From the NCBI RefSeq assembly GCF_036417845.1, contig NC_089982.1:47331684-47395683 (forward strand): 64,000 nucleotides of DNA, in the 5' to 3' direction. Source of the stretch: Apteryx mantelli. Its lineage: Eukaryota; Chordata; Aves; Apterygiformes; Apterygidae. Of this stretch, positions 27,301-42,300 are shown piece by piece; position 1 is the stretch's first letter, and each line of letters begins with the position of its first letter. The position numbers and the translations under genes are program-made. The notes beneath the pieces are model-generated. The model was not told the origin of the DNA, made no database searches, and was given only the letters and a program-made list of their open reading frames with translations.

Positions 27301-30300
27301 CACAATAAAAGTCTGGGACATAAATACTTTAACAGCAGTTTACACATCTCCTGGTAATGAGGGGGTTATTTATTCCCTTTCTTGGGCTCCAGGTAAGAAT
27401 TTTTTATTTAGGTCTAAATGTTTGAATTATCATTGGTTAACAGCAATTTGTAGTATAAAATTATTAGTTTTAGATCCTAGGATATCCTATAAGGTTTAAA
27501 CATAACAAGTAATATATGTAAAAGCTGTAGAATTTACTCCTTCAGAAGTAGTTGAGGATTACCCTTGCAAGGGATAATCTATATATTCCGTAGTGAGTCG
27601 GAACAGAGAGAAGAAACTCTCTAGAGCCTTTCTACCATTACATTACCCAGATGAGGTTGTCTTTGCATGGGCGACAGCTGATTCAAGGAATTCACATTCC
27701 ATATTGCACTGAAAAACTGGAACAGATGTGTAGTTCTATCTGTGATTCGAATCCTACACAAAGAAGGAATAGAAGAGCTCTGCTTTTACTTCATTAGAAT
27801 AGACAGCGCTCTTTCTGCAAAGAGTCATCTTCTCAGCAAAACAGTCTCTGAAGTCAATGGGAAATTTTCTGTAAAACTGTACCTCAGCCCGGAACAGTTG
27901 GCTGAGCTTGAGAGTACCTTTCTCATAATGTTACTGTTATCGATAGTAGACTTTCTTGTTAGATTCCTCCTACCTCTGTAGATTCCCTTTTCTGCCTCTA
28001 AAGTGCAGTAGAAAATTACAGTGGAAACTTACCTTTCTGTGCTATATGGTTGTTTAGCAAAATTATAGCTGTTTCAAAATTGAGGATCTCTCTAGTGAGG
28101 AGGATCTGGTGGATTTGGATTTGGGTTTTGAATTCAATTTCAGGTTCCCCCTAAGGAGTTATACATTCATATTTCCCATCTTTTAGAAGTATTGTAATTA
28201 CAAACTCAAGTACATTCTTGGTGTGCTCAGGTGCTTCAGTGATGTAAGATTTAAGAAGAAATACTCTCATATATTCTGTAGCATTCTTCCTAGTCTGTCT
28301 TAATATGCATGGAGCTTTAAAAGAAAATGCTGCAACTGCTGCTACTTTAAGCTTGAAACATTGATATAGTATACCTTTTGGGTTTCTAAGAGAGTCATAT
28401 GCAAAATTAACATTTTATTCTTGTTACCTTAACTGCAAGGATTGCAATAGACATTAAGAACACTTTCTGCAACAAGTCAACATTTATATTGCCCTTGGTA
28501 CTCAAAATAGGAATGTCAAAACAGATCAGGTTTTGATGAAATTGATATTTGTGACTTAGTATCAAATGCTGCAATTTGCTGCTTATGTGCCATTGCTGAC
28601 TTTTGTTTATATTACATTTCTTGAATTAAAAAGTAGAAATATATTTGTCAAACAATACTGTGATCTTGTATTCATTGTGAGATCTTATAAGTGTCTTTCC
28701 CTAAAGGAGATCTGAACTGCATAGCAGGTGCAACATCCAGAAATGGTGGCTTCATCTGGGATGTCCCAAGAGGCAAAGTGATAACCCGGTTCAGTGAGGT
28801 AAGATGAGTTTACTCTTTTGGTCTACTAAATGCAAGTTACTGGTTCCCTCTAGTGCCAATAAATAAAGATGGATCAATGTTCATATGTTTTAAATAGGTG
28901 CCATAATGTAAAAATGTAGTAAGAATGCTGTGGTTGCAAAAGAAGTATTTTTCACTTCCTTGGATTGGGTTTGTGACATGAGAGTGATGAAGCATGAGAT
29001 GGTCTCTGTTATCTTAAAATCAGTCCTTTACTAATACACAGCAAAAGTAAAGCTGATTCTTTCCTAAATGTGTAAAGGTACATGGACATATAGGCTTCAA
29101 AGCTGGATATCAAAATGTGAAATGGTGAAATGATGTTCTGTATTTTCAAACATAAGACCCAGACAAAATTTTCAGTCCTTGAAGTTCAGACCATAAAGCT
29201 GCATTTAGCAGCGCACTAAACAGTATGGCTCATTTAGATCCTTGCCTTGTGTTACCTGGAATCTATGCAAGCATTTAAGTTGTGAAGCAGTAGCATAATT
29301 TAGTGTTGGTAGAAGGGTTATGTAACACTATACTGCTGTATTCTGTACTATTCTGTGTATTCTCAGTGTGTAGCCCTAATGGGGGCTCTGTAGTTTAGAC
29401 AGACATAATTAACTGTGGCAATTTCTGCATCAGAGGAAAAAGGATGCACTTTAAGAAGACAGGGATGGGAAAAAACTTCAAACAAACAAACAGAAACAGA
29501 AAAAACATTCAGAACTTTCTGAGTTCTAACACATCAATTAGCAATTTGCACTTGATACTTCTACTACTAAAAATCTGTTTTCCAACATTGGTACTGATAC
29601 ACATCCCACTTAAGTTTTCACTTACCATATAGATTGCTCACTCTTCCTTTTAACCCAATCTTGTCTCTTGGAGCCTGGAGAGTATAGCAGTTTTACTGTC
29701 CCTCTCCTTAGTCCCAGTTTTCTGGACTTTTTATCTGATATATACCCACCTATTTGGGGGACTCACTTTAATGTATTTTTATACAGTATACTTTACTGGG
29801 AGAAGTAGGGCTAAAGCCCATGGGAAATAGGGCTAAAGCCCATAAGAAAACATGATAAAACAGATAAGTCAGTAGATAAGAGGGGTGAATTATTTCTTAT
29901 TGATAGGTATTTTGCATTTTTTGAAGCATGGAAAGAATGGGATCTTCTGCATTGCCTGGAGTCATAAAGATTCCAAAAGAATAGCAACCTGCAGCGGTGA
30001 TGGATTTTGGTGAGTCTCAAAAAAAAAAAAGTCACTTTTGACAACACCATCAGTGATTAAATTCATGATTTTAAGAAAAAGTAAAGGGAAAAGCAGGAAT
30101 TGTGTTTAAGACTCTTTAATACTGAAATTGAATGTTGATTTTTATTTAGCCAAGCATATTCTTCTAGGTTTCTTATCTGTGGACACAGAGCAATTTGTCA
30201 AAAGCTATCCAACTTTACTTGTCTTAATTTAAAGAAAAAAGTAGTTTGTTATTTCAAAGACTAGAAATGACTATTTTAGTAGAACAATATAATATTTGCC

Positions 30301-33300
30301 ACTGTATTACTCTAGGAGTATAATAGTTTTTTGCAAAACCTGCAAATGCCCACCAAGAATAATTTTGTATATATTGTCTTCCAGTACATTTTAAAATCTC
30401 TTTGTTCATTCCTTACTTTTGCTACCCATCTTATTTCAACCCAAACCTAACAAAAAGAGTGTGAATTTTATATTCTAGAAAATAATAAATCTTTTTTTTT
30501 TTCTTTTTTTAATCCCTAAAGATCTGTTTGTATGTTAAAGACACATCCATGATTTAGATTGCGGCCTGTGAAGGATCCCTTCATGGAGGGAATTACCGCA
30601 GTGTACATCTTCACAACACTTCTGAACAAATATTTTGTGTAGTGTGAAGTCCAATTAAATGTTGTATTGAGAAATATAGAGTTGGCAAAAAAGTATACAA
30701 ATAGAGGAAGAATTTGAGAATTGTTTGCATTCCTACAGCCCCTCAGTTACGGAGCTATCTGGCTTGTTTGTGTAGAATCAAGCTTGACTTTTGGATAGCC
30801 TACTCAGAATGCTAATTTTTTCCTCATAATATATACTGTAATTGGTTTCAGTATTATTCGAACCATTGATGGCAAGGTTCTTCACAAGTACAAGCATCCA
30901 GGTGCAGTTTTTGGCTGTGATTGGAGTCAAAACAACAAGTGAGTAAAAATTAATTATCCTAAATAATAATATTTAATTGATTTCGCAATAAAGTAAAACA
31001 AAGTTATTTTAGAATGTGATGTTTACTGTGATACTAGAGCACTGAAATTGTTTCTGTTTCAGAGCAGGATATGTCTGCAGCAGCTCTGTATTCCCAATAG
31101 TGTATTTCATTGCCAAGCGTGGCAATGCAGTGAGTAGGACAAGGGCTTCTTAACTTCCAGAAAGAGGTTATCTTCATACTGTGAAGGGGAAAAAAATAAT
31201 TCTCTGGTTCTGTTTATATAATGGGAAAAGCTGTATAAAAAAGTTTGATGTAATCTATTTCTAAGACTTGGGAGACATATACCCTGTGCAGTGTCATATA
31301 GCTCAGGAATCCCCTAAGCTGTCTCTGAATAGCTTGCCATCCAACAGTGCACTGTATGTTATGAAGAGATACCAGCTTTGGTCCTCAAATCAATATTGTT
31401 TTGCCAGTACAGTGCTGTGCCTGAGCCAGTAGGTTTCACTCTCTCAGAAGGTAATTATTTCTAGCAAAACACAGCAATACAATGTAAGTACTGCTTCTAC
31501 TTCTGGCAACCTCTTTACTATATTGTACAGCATTACATGGTAGAAACATGCTGTTAGGTTCTTCTGAGAACTAAAAGGAAAAAAGCTTAATGTAAAAATT
31601 TTAATACATTTCTAATGTATTACATTATATTATACATGTCTAATTCTTGCTTACTTTCCAATTCTGATAAATAAAAATGTTACATTTTCTATGTTACTTT
31701 GATAGTGATAAATACGCACAAGTTGGAGTAAGCAAACTTATGTCTAGCTAGTAGCATTGCAATTCTGTAAAATAAAAGGGTTAAGTACATTCCACATTTG
31801 ATGTCATCAGAAGGAACCCAACATATATCTACTCATGAAGGGACTTGAAGGAACAATTACAAAAAAAAATTAAATGGTTGTAAGTTGCATAATGTTATAA
31901 ATTGATTATAAGAAGAGTAAAAGAACAATACATTGCAGCATTCTTCTTGAGTAATATGGTTTAAAAACATTATATGAGAAATAGAATCTATCAAAAAAAG
32001 ATTATGAAAAATTATTTAAATAATTATTGACCCAATTCTAATACTTGTGATTTGTCAAATATTTCTGACAAGAAAATAGTAAGGCTTCCCTCTTCTTGTC
32101 TGTCCCCTGAATTTTCAGAATTATTAACTTGGTTCTTGGTGAGGTTCCTTATATTTGTTTCTGGTAGTGTCTAAGAAGGTTCAACAGAGAAGTGAAAGAA
32201 ACTGGCTATTTTAAATCTTTAAGGGGCTGGCCCTCCTCATTAATGCACTTCTGTTTCACTCTACCTGACTTTACATGCAGAAGTGAATTGTGGAAACCTG
32301 TGTGTTAAGTATATACTTCTAGTCTGGGGCGTTAATTTCCTTCTCCATTGTATTTTTTCTATCTGTATTTCAATAAATTATAAAATGCGTGATGCGCAAT
32401 AAAGAAATTGTGTATAAAAACAAATGCAAATATCATCACAGACTTGCTATTATGTGAAGGATTAAAAAAGTATATGGAACAATTAATTTAGTATATGTTC
32501 AAGTGTGACCACAAGAACACACTTTTAAATACTTATACTAAACAGTGTGAAGTGTAATGTATATAGTTAATTGACAATATATTCTGTGGGAAAATGAGTT
32601 AAACTGTTACTTTCTTCTAAAAGGTAAAGGAACGGACTGAAATTTCAGCATATATTTTAATAATAGGAATGTATTTTTTCTAATACTCTGCAACAATGAT
32701 AGCATAATATTAACAGCAGATATAATATCCATCTGACCTTCTGGGTTTAACAGAAGTATAAACTTCAAAAAATGTTTGTGGATTTTTTTAATATCAGTTT
32801 TCGCACCAAGATTTTAACCTGAGTTTGTGCCAAGGAGGAAGAATAGCAGGGGAATCTGGTATCCAAAAGCTGACTCTCAGATACTGGACATTAGAGTGAT
32901 AGGAAAAGGCAGACTTTCACCACCAGGAAGGGGGATTTAGATCAGCTTGCTTTTAATGACTGCTAAACTGAAGATAGCAGGGAACTAAATACATTGTAAT
33001 AGATGTTAATTTTGCAGATAATTGCTACAACATGAGAACTTTTTGTTGAAAAGAATTATACATTAATCACTCTACTAGTAATTGTGTGCTGAGTGCACTG
33101 TATATAGAAATGCTTGATCAGATTGCAGTGCAAATATTATTCCCCATTGCACATAATGGACTTTTATCAGTTTTTTCTGATCTAGGTTATTTACTTGTGT
33201 TATCAATCATTACATCATAAAGAGACAAAGGGGAAGCAAAAATAAGCTAATTTTTTAATAAATTGCAAGATATGCATCTCACTTATGTATCTAGAGTTGA

Positions 33301-36300
33301 AACCTAAGCGTTTTTGATGATCCCAGTGACTAATCATTTTACTATTTTTATTTTGCAGGGATATGATAGCTACCGGTTGTGAGGATAAAAATGTTCGTGT
33401 TTATTACTTAGCAACAAGCTCTGATCAGCCGCTGAAAGTTTTTACGGGGCATACTGCAAAGGTGTTTCATGTACGGTGGTCTCCTCTGAGAGAAGGAATC
33501 CTCTGCAGTGGCTCTGATGATGGGTGTGTATTCCTGAAGTATTAGAAAAACTTCAGGCCTCAAACTGGACTATTAGAGAAACTTGAAATCTTTAGTTGTA
33601 CTAGTGCTGGCACTTTCAAAAGCTCTGCTGTTATTATGTCCATGAATAATATAACAGTTGAAATCTTTGCCTTGTACAGAGTCAGGCTGGAGCTTTGCTG
33701 TTAGCTTAACACTGTGTTTGGGCAGCAGGATATTTATCTAAATTTGGCACAACTGCTATATCAATGTAACTTTTCAAATGCTTTCCCAAGAGTGGAGTAA
33801 GTGACTGCTACCTGTTATTCCTGGGAATGATACAAGGATGATACTACATATTGACTTTACGTCTAAAGATGTGTTGCAAGAGTTGAAGTCTTGTTGAATG
33901 TCTTTCAAAAGTGCGACCCAGTAGATTCTGTGGAGATTTTAAATGGTTCCAGGTGCCTCTCTAGTGTCATTTTTGACAGTTTTTGAGGGACAGAGCCTCA
34001 GTCTATGGTAAGCAGGAGGAAAGAGATTTTGCTGTGATTACAAGCCACTTCCCTGCACAGTATACAAAACATTTCTGTGAAGGATCACAGGTTTGGAGAA
34101 TTGGCTCCTATTGCTTTCCCCAATACCATTCATTAGAGGACTATGTTTGCAGATTTCCAGCCAAGTCTTTTCAGTTCATAGTGTGATGATTTATTAAAGA
34201 AACCAACTCTACTTTGAGAGCCCAACTTGTTGATATTTTAGTTGTAAATCCTCTGTTTCACATGAACAAGAAGTAATGAGTCCAAAATTCTGTGATACAG
34301 TTTGATTATGAGATATTCTGATTTTATATCAGTAATGGCTATGTAATAAGTTCTGATTACAGAATCATTTCCAGAATACGTTCACTTTTACTTGAAGGGA
34401 AGGGAAGCATTGAATAACTTAGTCCTGGGTTGCACAGAAAGCAAGCAGTCTTTTGGGTTTAATTTACTTTGTAACACTCCAGTTCATAGTCCAACTCACA
34501 GAACTATTTCAAATGACCTGTTCAACACCTAGGCTTATGCAGGACAAAAAAGTAGTATGTGAGGGTCACACATAAAACAATATGCACGTAAGTATACAGA
34601 CCGGCCTTCTAACTTGTGGATTTTACTTTGATGGACCTTGCATCACAGATGACCTTTTTGCAGGGTTGGTGAAACAGCAATAAGTTGGCCATACGTGTCT
34701 TTTGCTGCCATGAGTGAGCTTTGATAATGTATTAGAGTTTAACCTGAATTATAATAATCTTTTCAAGGAGCTGAACTTTTTTTTACCTCCTAATTCTGTA
34801 GTCTGCTCAGTTATCTGCACCCAGTAATACCAGCTACTGAAAATAAAATGAAGTGTCAGAAACTTACTTGATTAATAGAGAACAAAAAAAATAGTGAAAA
34901 AAGGTGACATGAATTCTTCTTCATTACTTGTATAGTTGTGGTAGGAGTTTCGCAGTTTTAAGAAGATAGTGTGGCATCTACTTGTGCTGTGTGACAAATA
35001 CTATGCTCAAAGGAGAGCGCTATTAAAGCCGTAGGAAAGACAGATGTCACATTTTCCTTTGTTTTTGTTTTATTTTTCTCCTTAAGAGTCCTAACAGCCA
35101 AATTTATTAAGCATCCATGTGTATGGTCAAGCTTGTTTTCCCTCACTGACATGTCAGATAATGGTGCATGTGGGATTCTGCAAGACTTGTTTGGGAATGG
35201 ATTAGTTTCTTACTCTTATGAACTGACTGTGGTGTACTTTTTTACCCTACCTGAAACATAAATGGCATAGGCTCCAACTTCTTTTATTATAACCTTTATA
35301 AACAGATTACAAATAAATATTCTGATAAATTTGAAGTTTAGAATGTTGCTGAAGTAAAGATATAATCATATTTCAGTAGATTATTTGATGGATGTGGGTC
35401 TTTTGTGTCCTATTTCAGTACTGTTCGAATATGGGATTATACACAGGATGCCTGCATAAATGTTCTTAGTGGACATACAGCTCCAGTTCGGGGACTGATG
35501 TGGAATCCTGAAATTCCTTACCTACTAATATCAGGCAGTTGGGACTATACTATTCGAGTCTGGGACACAAGAGATGGAACATGTTTGGACACAGTTTATG
35601 ATCATGGTGCAGATGTATATGGTAATAGTATTTTAAATATTAATATTTTATTTCTGTGCTATTAAATTGCATTTTTTAATATTTTAAATGCTTAAAGTAG
35701 TCATTAGGTGATTAGCTAAACTTGAATACATTTTTAAATGCTCTCTCTACTAGGATTAACATGTCATCCTAGTCGTCCGTTTACTATGGCATCTTGCTCT
35801 CGGGACTCTACTGTGAGACTCTGGTCATTGACACCTCTTATAAACCCTCTACAAATAAATATCTTAGCAGATAGATGTTGGGATGAGATTATTGGTAATA
35901 CAGGTAAGTTAAATTGCACATACTGTTGTTTCAATTTTCTGTCTGTTACTGTACCATTTTAAAATTATTTTTATATATAAAACTTTTTGTTTATTAGATC
36001 GCGCTGTGGAATCTGATGCTCCTCCTTTGCTATGTGGTAAAGTTTCTAGGGATATTAAACAAGAGGTGGAAAAATTGTCAGGAAATCCTCGAGGAAAAAA
36101 ACTAAGGTGGTTTTCAGAATGTTTTTCAGTAAGTATTCTATGATCTTAAAGGATGTTGCCAGTGTGCCTTTCTTTGTTTTCTTAAGACAGTCTCCAAAAC
36201 AAAAATTTCTTCCTTGCTTCTTCACTATTACTCTCTCTTTTGCTTTACTATTTCTCTTAAAGGCGGCTCAGAAAATATGCAAAAATCGATTCTCTCCCTT

Positions 36301-39300
36301 AACAATTTCACATGTGAAAATGTCCATAACTGAATTGTTTGTCAGTTGTGAACACCAAATTTTCACAAGGGGAAATAGGTGGGATATTTTACTTTTCCAT
36401 AGGAAAAGTTTTGATTTGATAAGAATTTTCTACTGGAGAAAATGAACAGATTTGTTTTATCAAACTACACTGGAATATTTAGTTTTAATCCATCAAAAGG
36501 AAACCTTCATTCTGGATTAAGTTTGAACCGCCCGAGCGTCTGTGTCTGCCAGCATTGCTGCATTGCCTTCTGGGAGCTGTCGGTCAGGGTTGCCCGTGCT
36601 TCAGTACTCATCTGTTGACACTGCTCCATTGCACTGTAACATTTCTTATAAATCATTCCATTCTCTGCCTGTAACTGAATTAAAATTATAAACTACTGGG
36701 TTCCTGTGAGGGCTCAGCTAAATGAGAGCTGAACTGGGGGGAGACCAAGAACAAAGATGACCCAGAGTTACAGTTTGTGTCAGGCACTGTTGTGATTTAA
36801 GTGAATACACTGATCAGCAAAGACCTAACTCATTCCAAAATACTCTTTTATTCTTCCTAGCTAAATTAAAGGTTTTGATTTAGAAACCTCTTCTTCAATT
36901 ACAAATGCTGAAATATCCTGTTTTATTAAAAATACATTTTTATGGAATTCCTTATTTTACAAAAGTTGTACATTTTTAAGTCCCATGTTGATTCTAGATT
37001 AAAACTAATGTAAGAATACTAGAATATTGCAAGAATCGAAACTCTTTTGGTGAGCTATGTTCAGCACTTCTTGAGTCAAGTGACTAAAGTGCTATGCTTA
37101 AGCTGCTAGGAGTACAGTAGAGTAAAAGCTTTCAGGCACTGAAAAAAGAGGTAATAGCTTTTCCCCAGTAGGATCTTCTTCTTTTTCAGCTCAGAAATAA
37201 TTAGTCTTCTATACTTGTAATCCTGCTAGTCTTTAAAAAGCTCTATTAGATCAAATGCTTTATAATTTTTCTTACTTTTTAATTAGTCATTCTCTCTAGA
37301 ATTGGTTGGATGGTAACCTAGGGTTCTGGAGCTAGAGAGGGAAGGATTCAAGAATTAGACCAGTTAAAATGCTTAAAAATTCCAAAAAACTTTGCTACTC
37401 TGGCAGTCAAACCTTACAGTTGTTTTCTATCTGGCCCACCTTTTTGCATTGCAGAGGACAAAAAACAACTATTTAGGCAGCTCTTGCAGCCCAGCAGCTG
37501 AATGTTGTTTCATGCCTGTAGTAACCACCACAGAGGTTGTATCCACCTAGGAGCAAAAGGTAAAGGTCTAAAGGCGAGCCCTCAGTTATGTCTGTGCATA
37601 ACCAAATACTTACAGTCATGAATTGTTGCTGTATCTACACAGATTTCAAGAAGACTGAAGGAGTTGTAGCATCTTGAACTAACTCATGTCTTCATAGTAA
37701 AGCTTCTAATGTTGAGATGGTCTGAAATTGTATTTCTTAGAATTGACTGACAAATATTTTTCTAGGTCTTCACAGGTTTCATTTCTCTTGAGCATTATTG
37801 TAATGCAACTGTTTTTGTTTTTTTTTCCTAACAATTACAGCCTCCAGGAGGCAGCAAAAATTTATGGGATTTAGTTGCCATAATAAAAGGACAGGATGAT
37901 AGTTTGCTTCCACAAAACTACTGCAAAGGAATTATGCATATGAAACATCTCCTTAGATTTAGAATGGTAAGTGAAGCATACACATTACGTGGGAATGATT
38001 AATTATTATTGTTCAGTCTTTAAAAATAACATATAATGTTTTACAAAAGGGTCACAGTTTATTTTATGTCTGAAGATTTAAGGGTGGTACTGGCACTGCT
38101 CTTGGCAGTTGTACTGGATCACATGTTGCACTGCTTTGGGACATGATTTGTTTTAGCCTTTAAGGCCTTACAGAATATAGGCTTTCTCACTTCTTTTATC
38201 TTGCCACACTCAGGCTTCCAGAAATGAAGCAAACTCTTTCTCCCACAAACAACAGTCCTACTTTCTCATAATTCCTTGGAATTCTTCCTTTGCTTCTGAA
38301 ATCACATCTATAAATCTACAGCTTTTTTTTCCTGTAAAATCCTTCCCAAGATCCACTTTCAACAGATAACATTTGAATAAATGTCCATAAGTAGTGTTGT
38401 TTAGAGAGGTGAAACTGATTGTTTCTTAAATCCTTTTTTTGCATCTTGTTATTACTTGTGGATGTTATTTAGTGTTTTGTTTGTACATGTGTAACCAAGC
38501 ATATAATTGTCATATGAATGAATAATACATCAGATACCTTGAAAAAATAAACACTATTATTTTTGCCTTGTCCTGTGTTCCATTTTATTCACAGGTTCAC
38601 AAGCATTAACAGAAATATAAAGTACAAGTCTATGAGGCAGTTCTCCAAATGGAGTGTATCAAGCTAGAATTACTTAAAAAAAAAAAAGTTCTCTGTGTAA
38701 TACTAGTCTGTTAGAACAATACCTTCTAGCTAAGCATATGTGACTTCATGCATACTCAGTGTTAAAATGTTAGGTTATTGTTGGTAACTACAAAAGCAGT
38801 TTTCAAAATAATGAAAACAAGAAAACTAAAAAGAAAGCATAACTACAGTTTGCACTATGAAGCCAGTTTGCCTGCCTTGTAATATGTACTGTACTCTTAT
38901 ATTCAGTAAGGTTAAATTCTTTGATTTTATAAACACAAAGTTTGTAGCTATGTTCTGATAAAGGGACAGAGGAATTCAGGCCTGAAAATGGAGGAGGGGC
39001 AGCAGAAGTATGCTTCGCAGCTCTCTGGAAGGAGGAGTGCAAAAGCAGAAACCTTCACTAACAGAGATATGCATCTGAAAAATGACTCAGATGCCAAGGT
39101 GAAATTCAAGTACCAGGCTACAAATTTATTTGTAGCTGCGTATATAAATATGTAACCAGATATACAGTTTGTACAGTGTGTATGGCTAGACATTCTTGTC
39201 AGACTGGTCAGAGATACTAAATAATCCCATAACCTAACAAATGGATTGGGAATAAAGGAAAGATACCTATTGGTATGGATCAGGAAATGTTTAACCTTTT

Positions 39301-42300
39301 TTTGCCTGGGCTAAACCCCTGGCACCGTTATTTGTTACTGTAGGCCACCTCTTCTGTGTAAGTCACAAGACCCTATTAAGTGTGACCTACATACCTTATT
39401 ACTCTTAAGGGTTGGAAATTTTTGTTGGTGATGTTAACTGTATTAATTGCAGCTGCTCTGCTAATACTATGAAGCAAGCAAAACAAAAAACAAAAACAAA
39501 ACCCATTTGTTTCAGCCAGTTAGCCCTGGAAATTCGTTCTTGACTCCTGCAGTGCAAGCAGTCTGTTATCCATATAACATATTTTATATAACATGATTTC
39601 ATAACTCAGGCAACCTAGAGTAACTAGGGTGATTGCCGTTCATTCTCTGGATCTGGATTAAGTGTTCACGTTCATTAAAAGACTTTTTGTCCCCTTTTTG
39701 CTGACTCAAAATTCTACTTGAGAGCTTTAGGAGAAAGTAGGGGTAGGGTAGTGCGGACTTCCTGTATATGACTTTTAATATTATTCCTTCCATAGGAAAC
39801 TGGATAATGGCACTGCAACAACCAGACATTTCAGGATCCAGTAGAGACCTAGAGCAAGTGTGTTTTTTCTGGTTTCTAGCAACCAGAGAGAATTCACTGG
39901 GAATTTTAACATGGAAATGATACAAAAGATAGATCACCAAATGGACAGTAACATAGTTTGATTAAGAAAACCAGATCCTTTGTCTTTCTCAGCAACTGAC
40001 ATTGGTCTACGTTGCAGTTTATTTTGGTAATGAATGTCCAAAGTTCATTCTCCATCCTCCACGTATGGTATGGTAAAGCTATTAATAGACAAACACTGTC
40101 ACACATCCATTTAAGATAGAAAGAGTTAAACTAAAAAGTAGGAATTCTTGAAATGCAAAGTGGAGCTCATTTTTGCTTTATTTATATTAAACGTGATCCT
40201 GTTGCATCTGATTTCAGTCGATTCTCTTGTCAGACTGAAGAATGGATAAATTTGCTATTATGTCTTCAGTTGTTATAAAAATTGTAATGATTAGGAATAT
40301 AAGTAGTCATTCATTGGTCATGTGGTTAATGGGGTGTGATAGTTCTCGAGGATGCAAGGACACAGGTTAAGCTTACTGTCTTTATTCTTTCTTTACTTAG
40401 ACTTCATTATAATGGTAATAATTACTATTTCCAATTCTGTATATTTTGTATTCAGAAATATTTATTGAAATTTCAGAAATACCAAGAGATTTTTATGGTG
40501 GACATCTAGGTGAATTAACGTTATATACGAGAAAATGTCTAAGAGTGAAATGAAAATATATAACAAAGATTAAAGGAAGATAATTGTGAAAAGAATGCAT
40601 ATGGGCAACCAAACACTAATACAGTTGTTTTAACATTATAAATAGTTCACTGTAATTGCTTCATTAGTTGTAGTCTTTTATCAAATGAAGTTTCTTTCTT
40701 AAATGATGCTTTTTATATTCTGTTGTAACATGTGATTTTTAATTCGAGTCTTAACAAAAATTGTTTTCTTCACAGAAAACTTGTTTTCATCACAGAAAAC
40801 TAACAGAAGTATTTTTTTTTCTTTTTATTAGTCCAAAGCACAAGAACTGACAACAGTAAAAATGTCCAAGTTTGGAGGTGGTATTGGTGCACCAAGCAAA
40901 GAGGAGAGGCTTAAAGAAGCTGCAGAAATACATTTAAGATTAGGACAAATTCAGAGATATTGTGAACTGATGGTAGAGCTCGGAGAGGTAAAATATCAGA
41001 TCGCTCTTGAAAAACAATAAAATATAAAAGTTTATAAAAATGGCTGTGCTTGGTTAGCAACAAAATTGATTATAAGAAAGAGTGAGTTTTCTCCAGTAAT
41101 ATTATTTTTAACATATGCAGTTTAATGCATAGCTCATCACTCATTTAGCCTCGTGACAAATATATTTTTAATGGCAAAACATGAAAATATGAAAAGCAAA
41201 ACCGTTTCTCAAAATAAAATAATCAGGCAAAATATATTGTACCTTTCTTCTAGTGGGACAAAGCTCTCTCAGTTGCACCTGGTGTATCGATGAAATATTG
41301 GAAGAAGTTAATGCAAAGGTAAGGTGATAAAAACGATGTTGAATTGTAACTTTTTTCCATTAAAAAAAAAGTCAAATAAATGAATACTAATAACATCAGT
41401 TGCATTTGTCTTCTATTACAGCATTTTAGCGATGTTACCTTTTTTGTTCAATAAACTTTGTGATGGAACTGCTATGGATTTCAACAAAGATTTTGTGTAC
41501 AGAAAGCAAGTTAAAGGGTTGAATGTAAATTGCAAGTTTTAAGCTGGATATTCTTTAGTGCAATATTGTAGTAGCTTGTAAGTTTTCTGAGGTCTAGAGA
41601 GGCAGATGGGTTTCAGTGAACTTTATATAGCTTCATCTAACACCTGTATCAGAGAGGTAAGTTTAGTGATAAATTATATTTGTAGATCTTTCTTGTTTAT
41701 TTATTTTTTTGTTTAATTAGGAGAGCTGATCAGTTAATTCAGGAAGAAAATGATGATGTCATCCCATACTGTATAGCTGTTGGAGATGTGAAGAAACTAG
41801 TTTCTTTCTTTACTTCGAGAGGCCAGCTTAAAGAGGCTCTACTTGTTGTGCAGGTATTATTACATAGATGAGTATGGGAGATGCATTTAGTTATTCATTT
41901 CTAAGTCTAAAGAGGACAAGCATATTTAAAAGGCTAGCTCTGTTCACCTTTGTAAAATGACTGAATAATTAAACCTTCTGTTTACTTGCATGTTCTGTTG
42001 GCCAACTTTTACTCAGAAATCATGAAAAGGTATCTCGTGTTTAGATATTTTAAGCCTGATTCTTCTAAACTGGAATCAAATACCTATAATGAAAACTGAT
42101 ATAATAGTGTCTGGTCGACACTTGAGGTAAAAGGTTGACCTTTTTTAGCAGTCAGAACTGCCCTCAACTTTTGAGGCATGCAGGATTTTTCTTATGTTAT
42201 GTTTTCTTATGTTTCTACCAAGCTCTTAGTTATTCTACTTTCTATAGAGTCTTTGTGGGAAACCATTCAATTGCAGTAGTAATCAGTATAGGAAATCAAG

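Noticed and set aside
36525-36640. CpG-containing patch, considered as a promoter
   Set aside because: Too short and too few CpGs for an island, and nothing transcribed from it is evident.
39599-39940. 113-codon minus-strand frame in the intron between WDR17 exons 16 and 17
   Set aside because: No recognisable domain and no conserved gene expected here; most likely chance.
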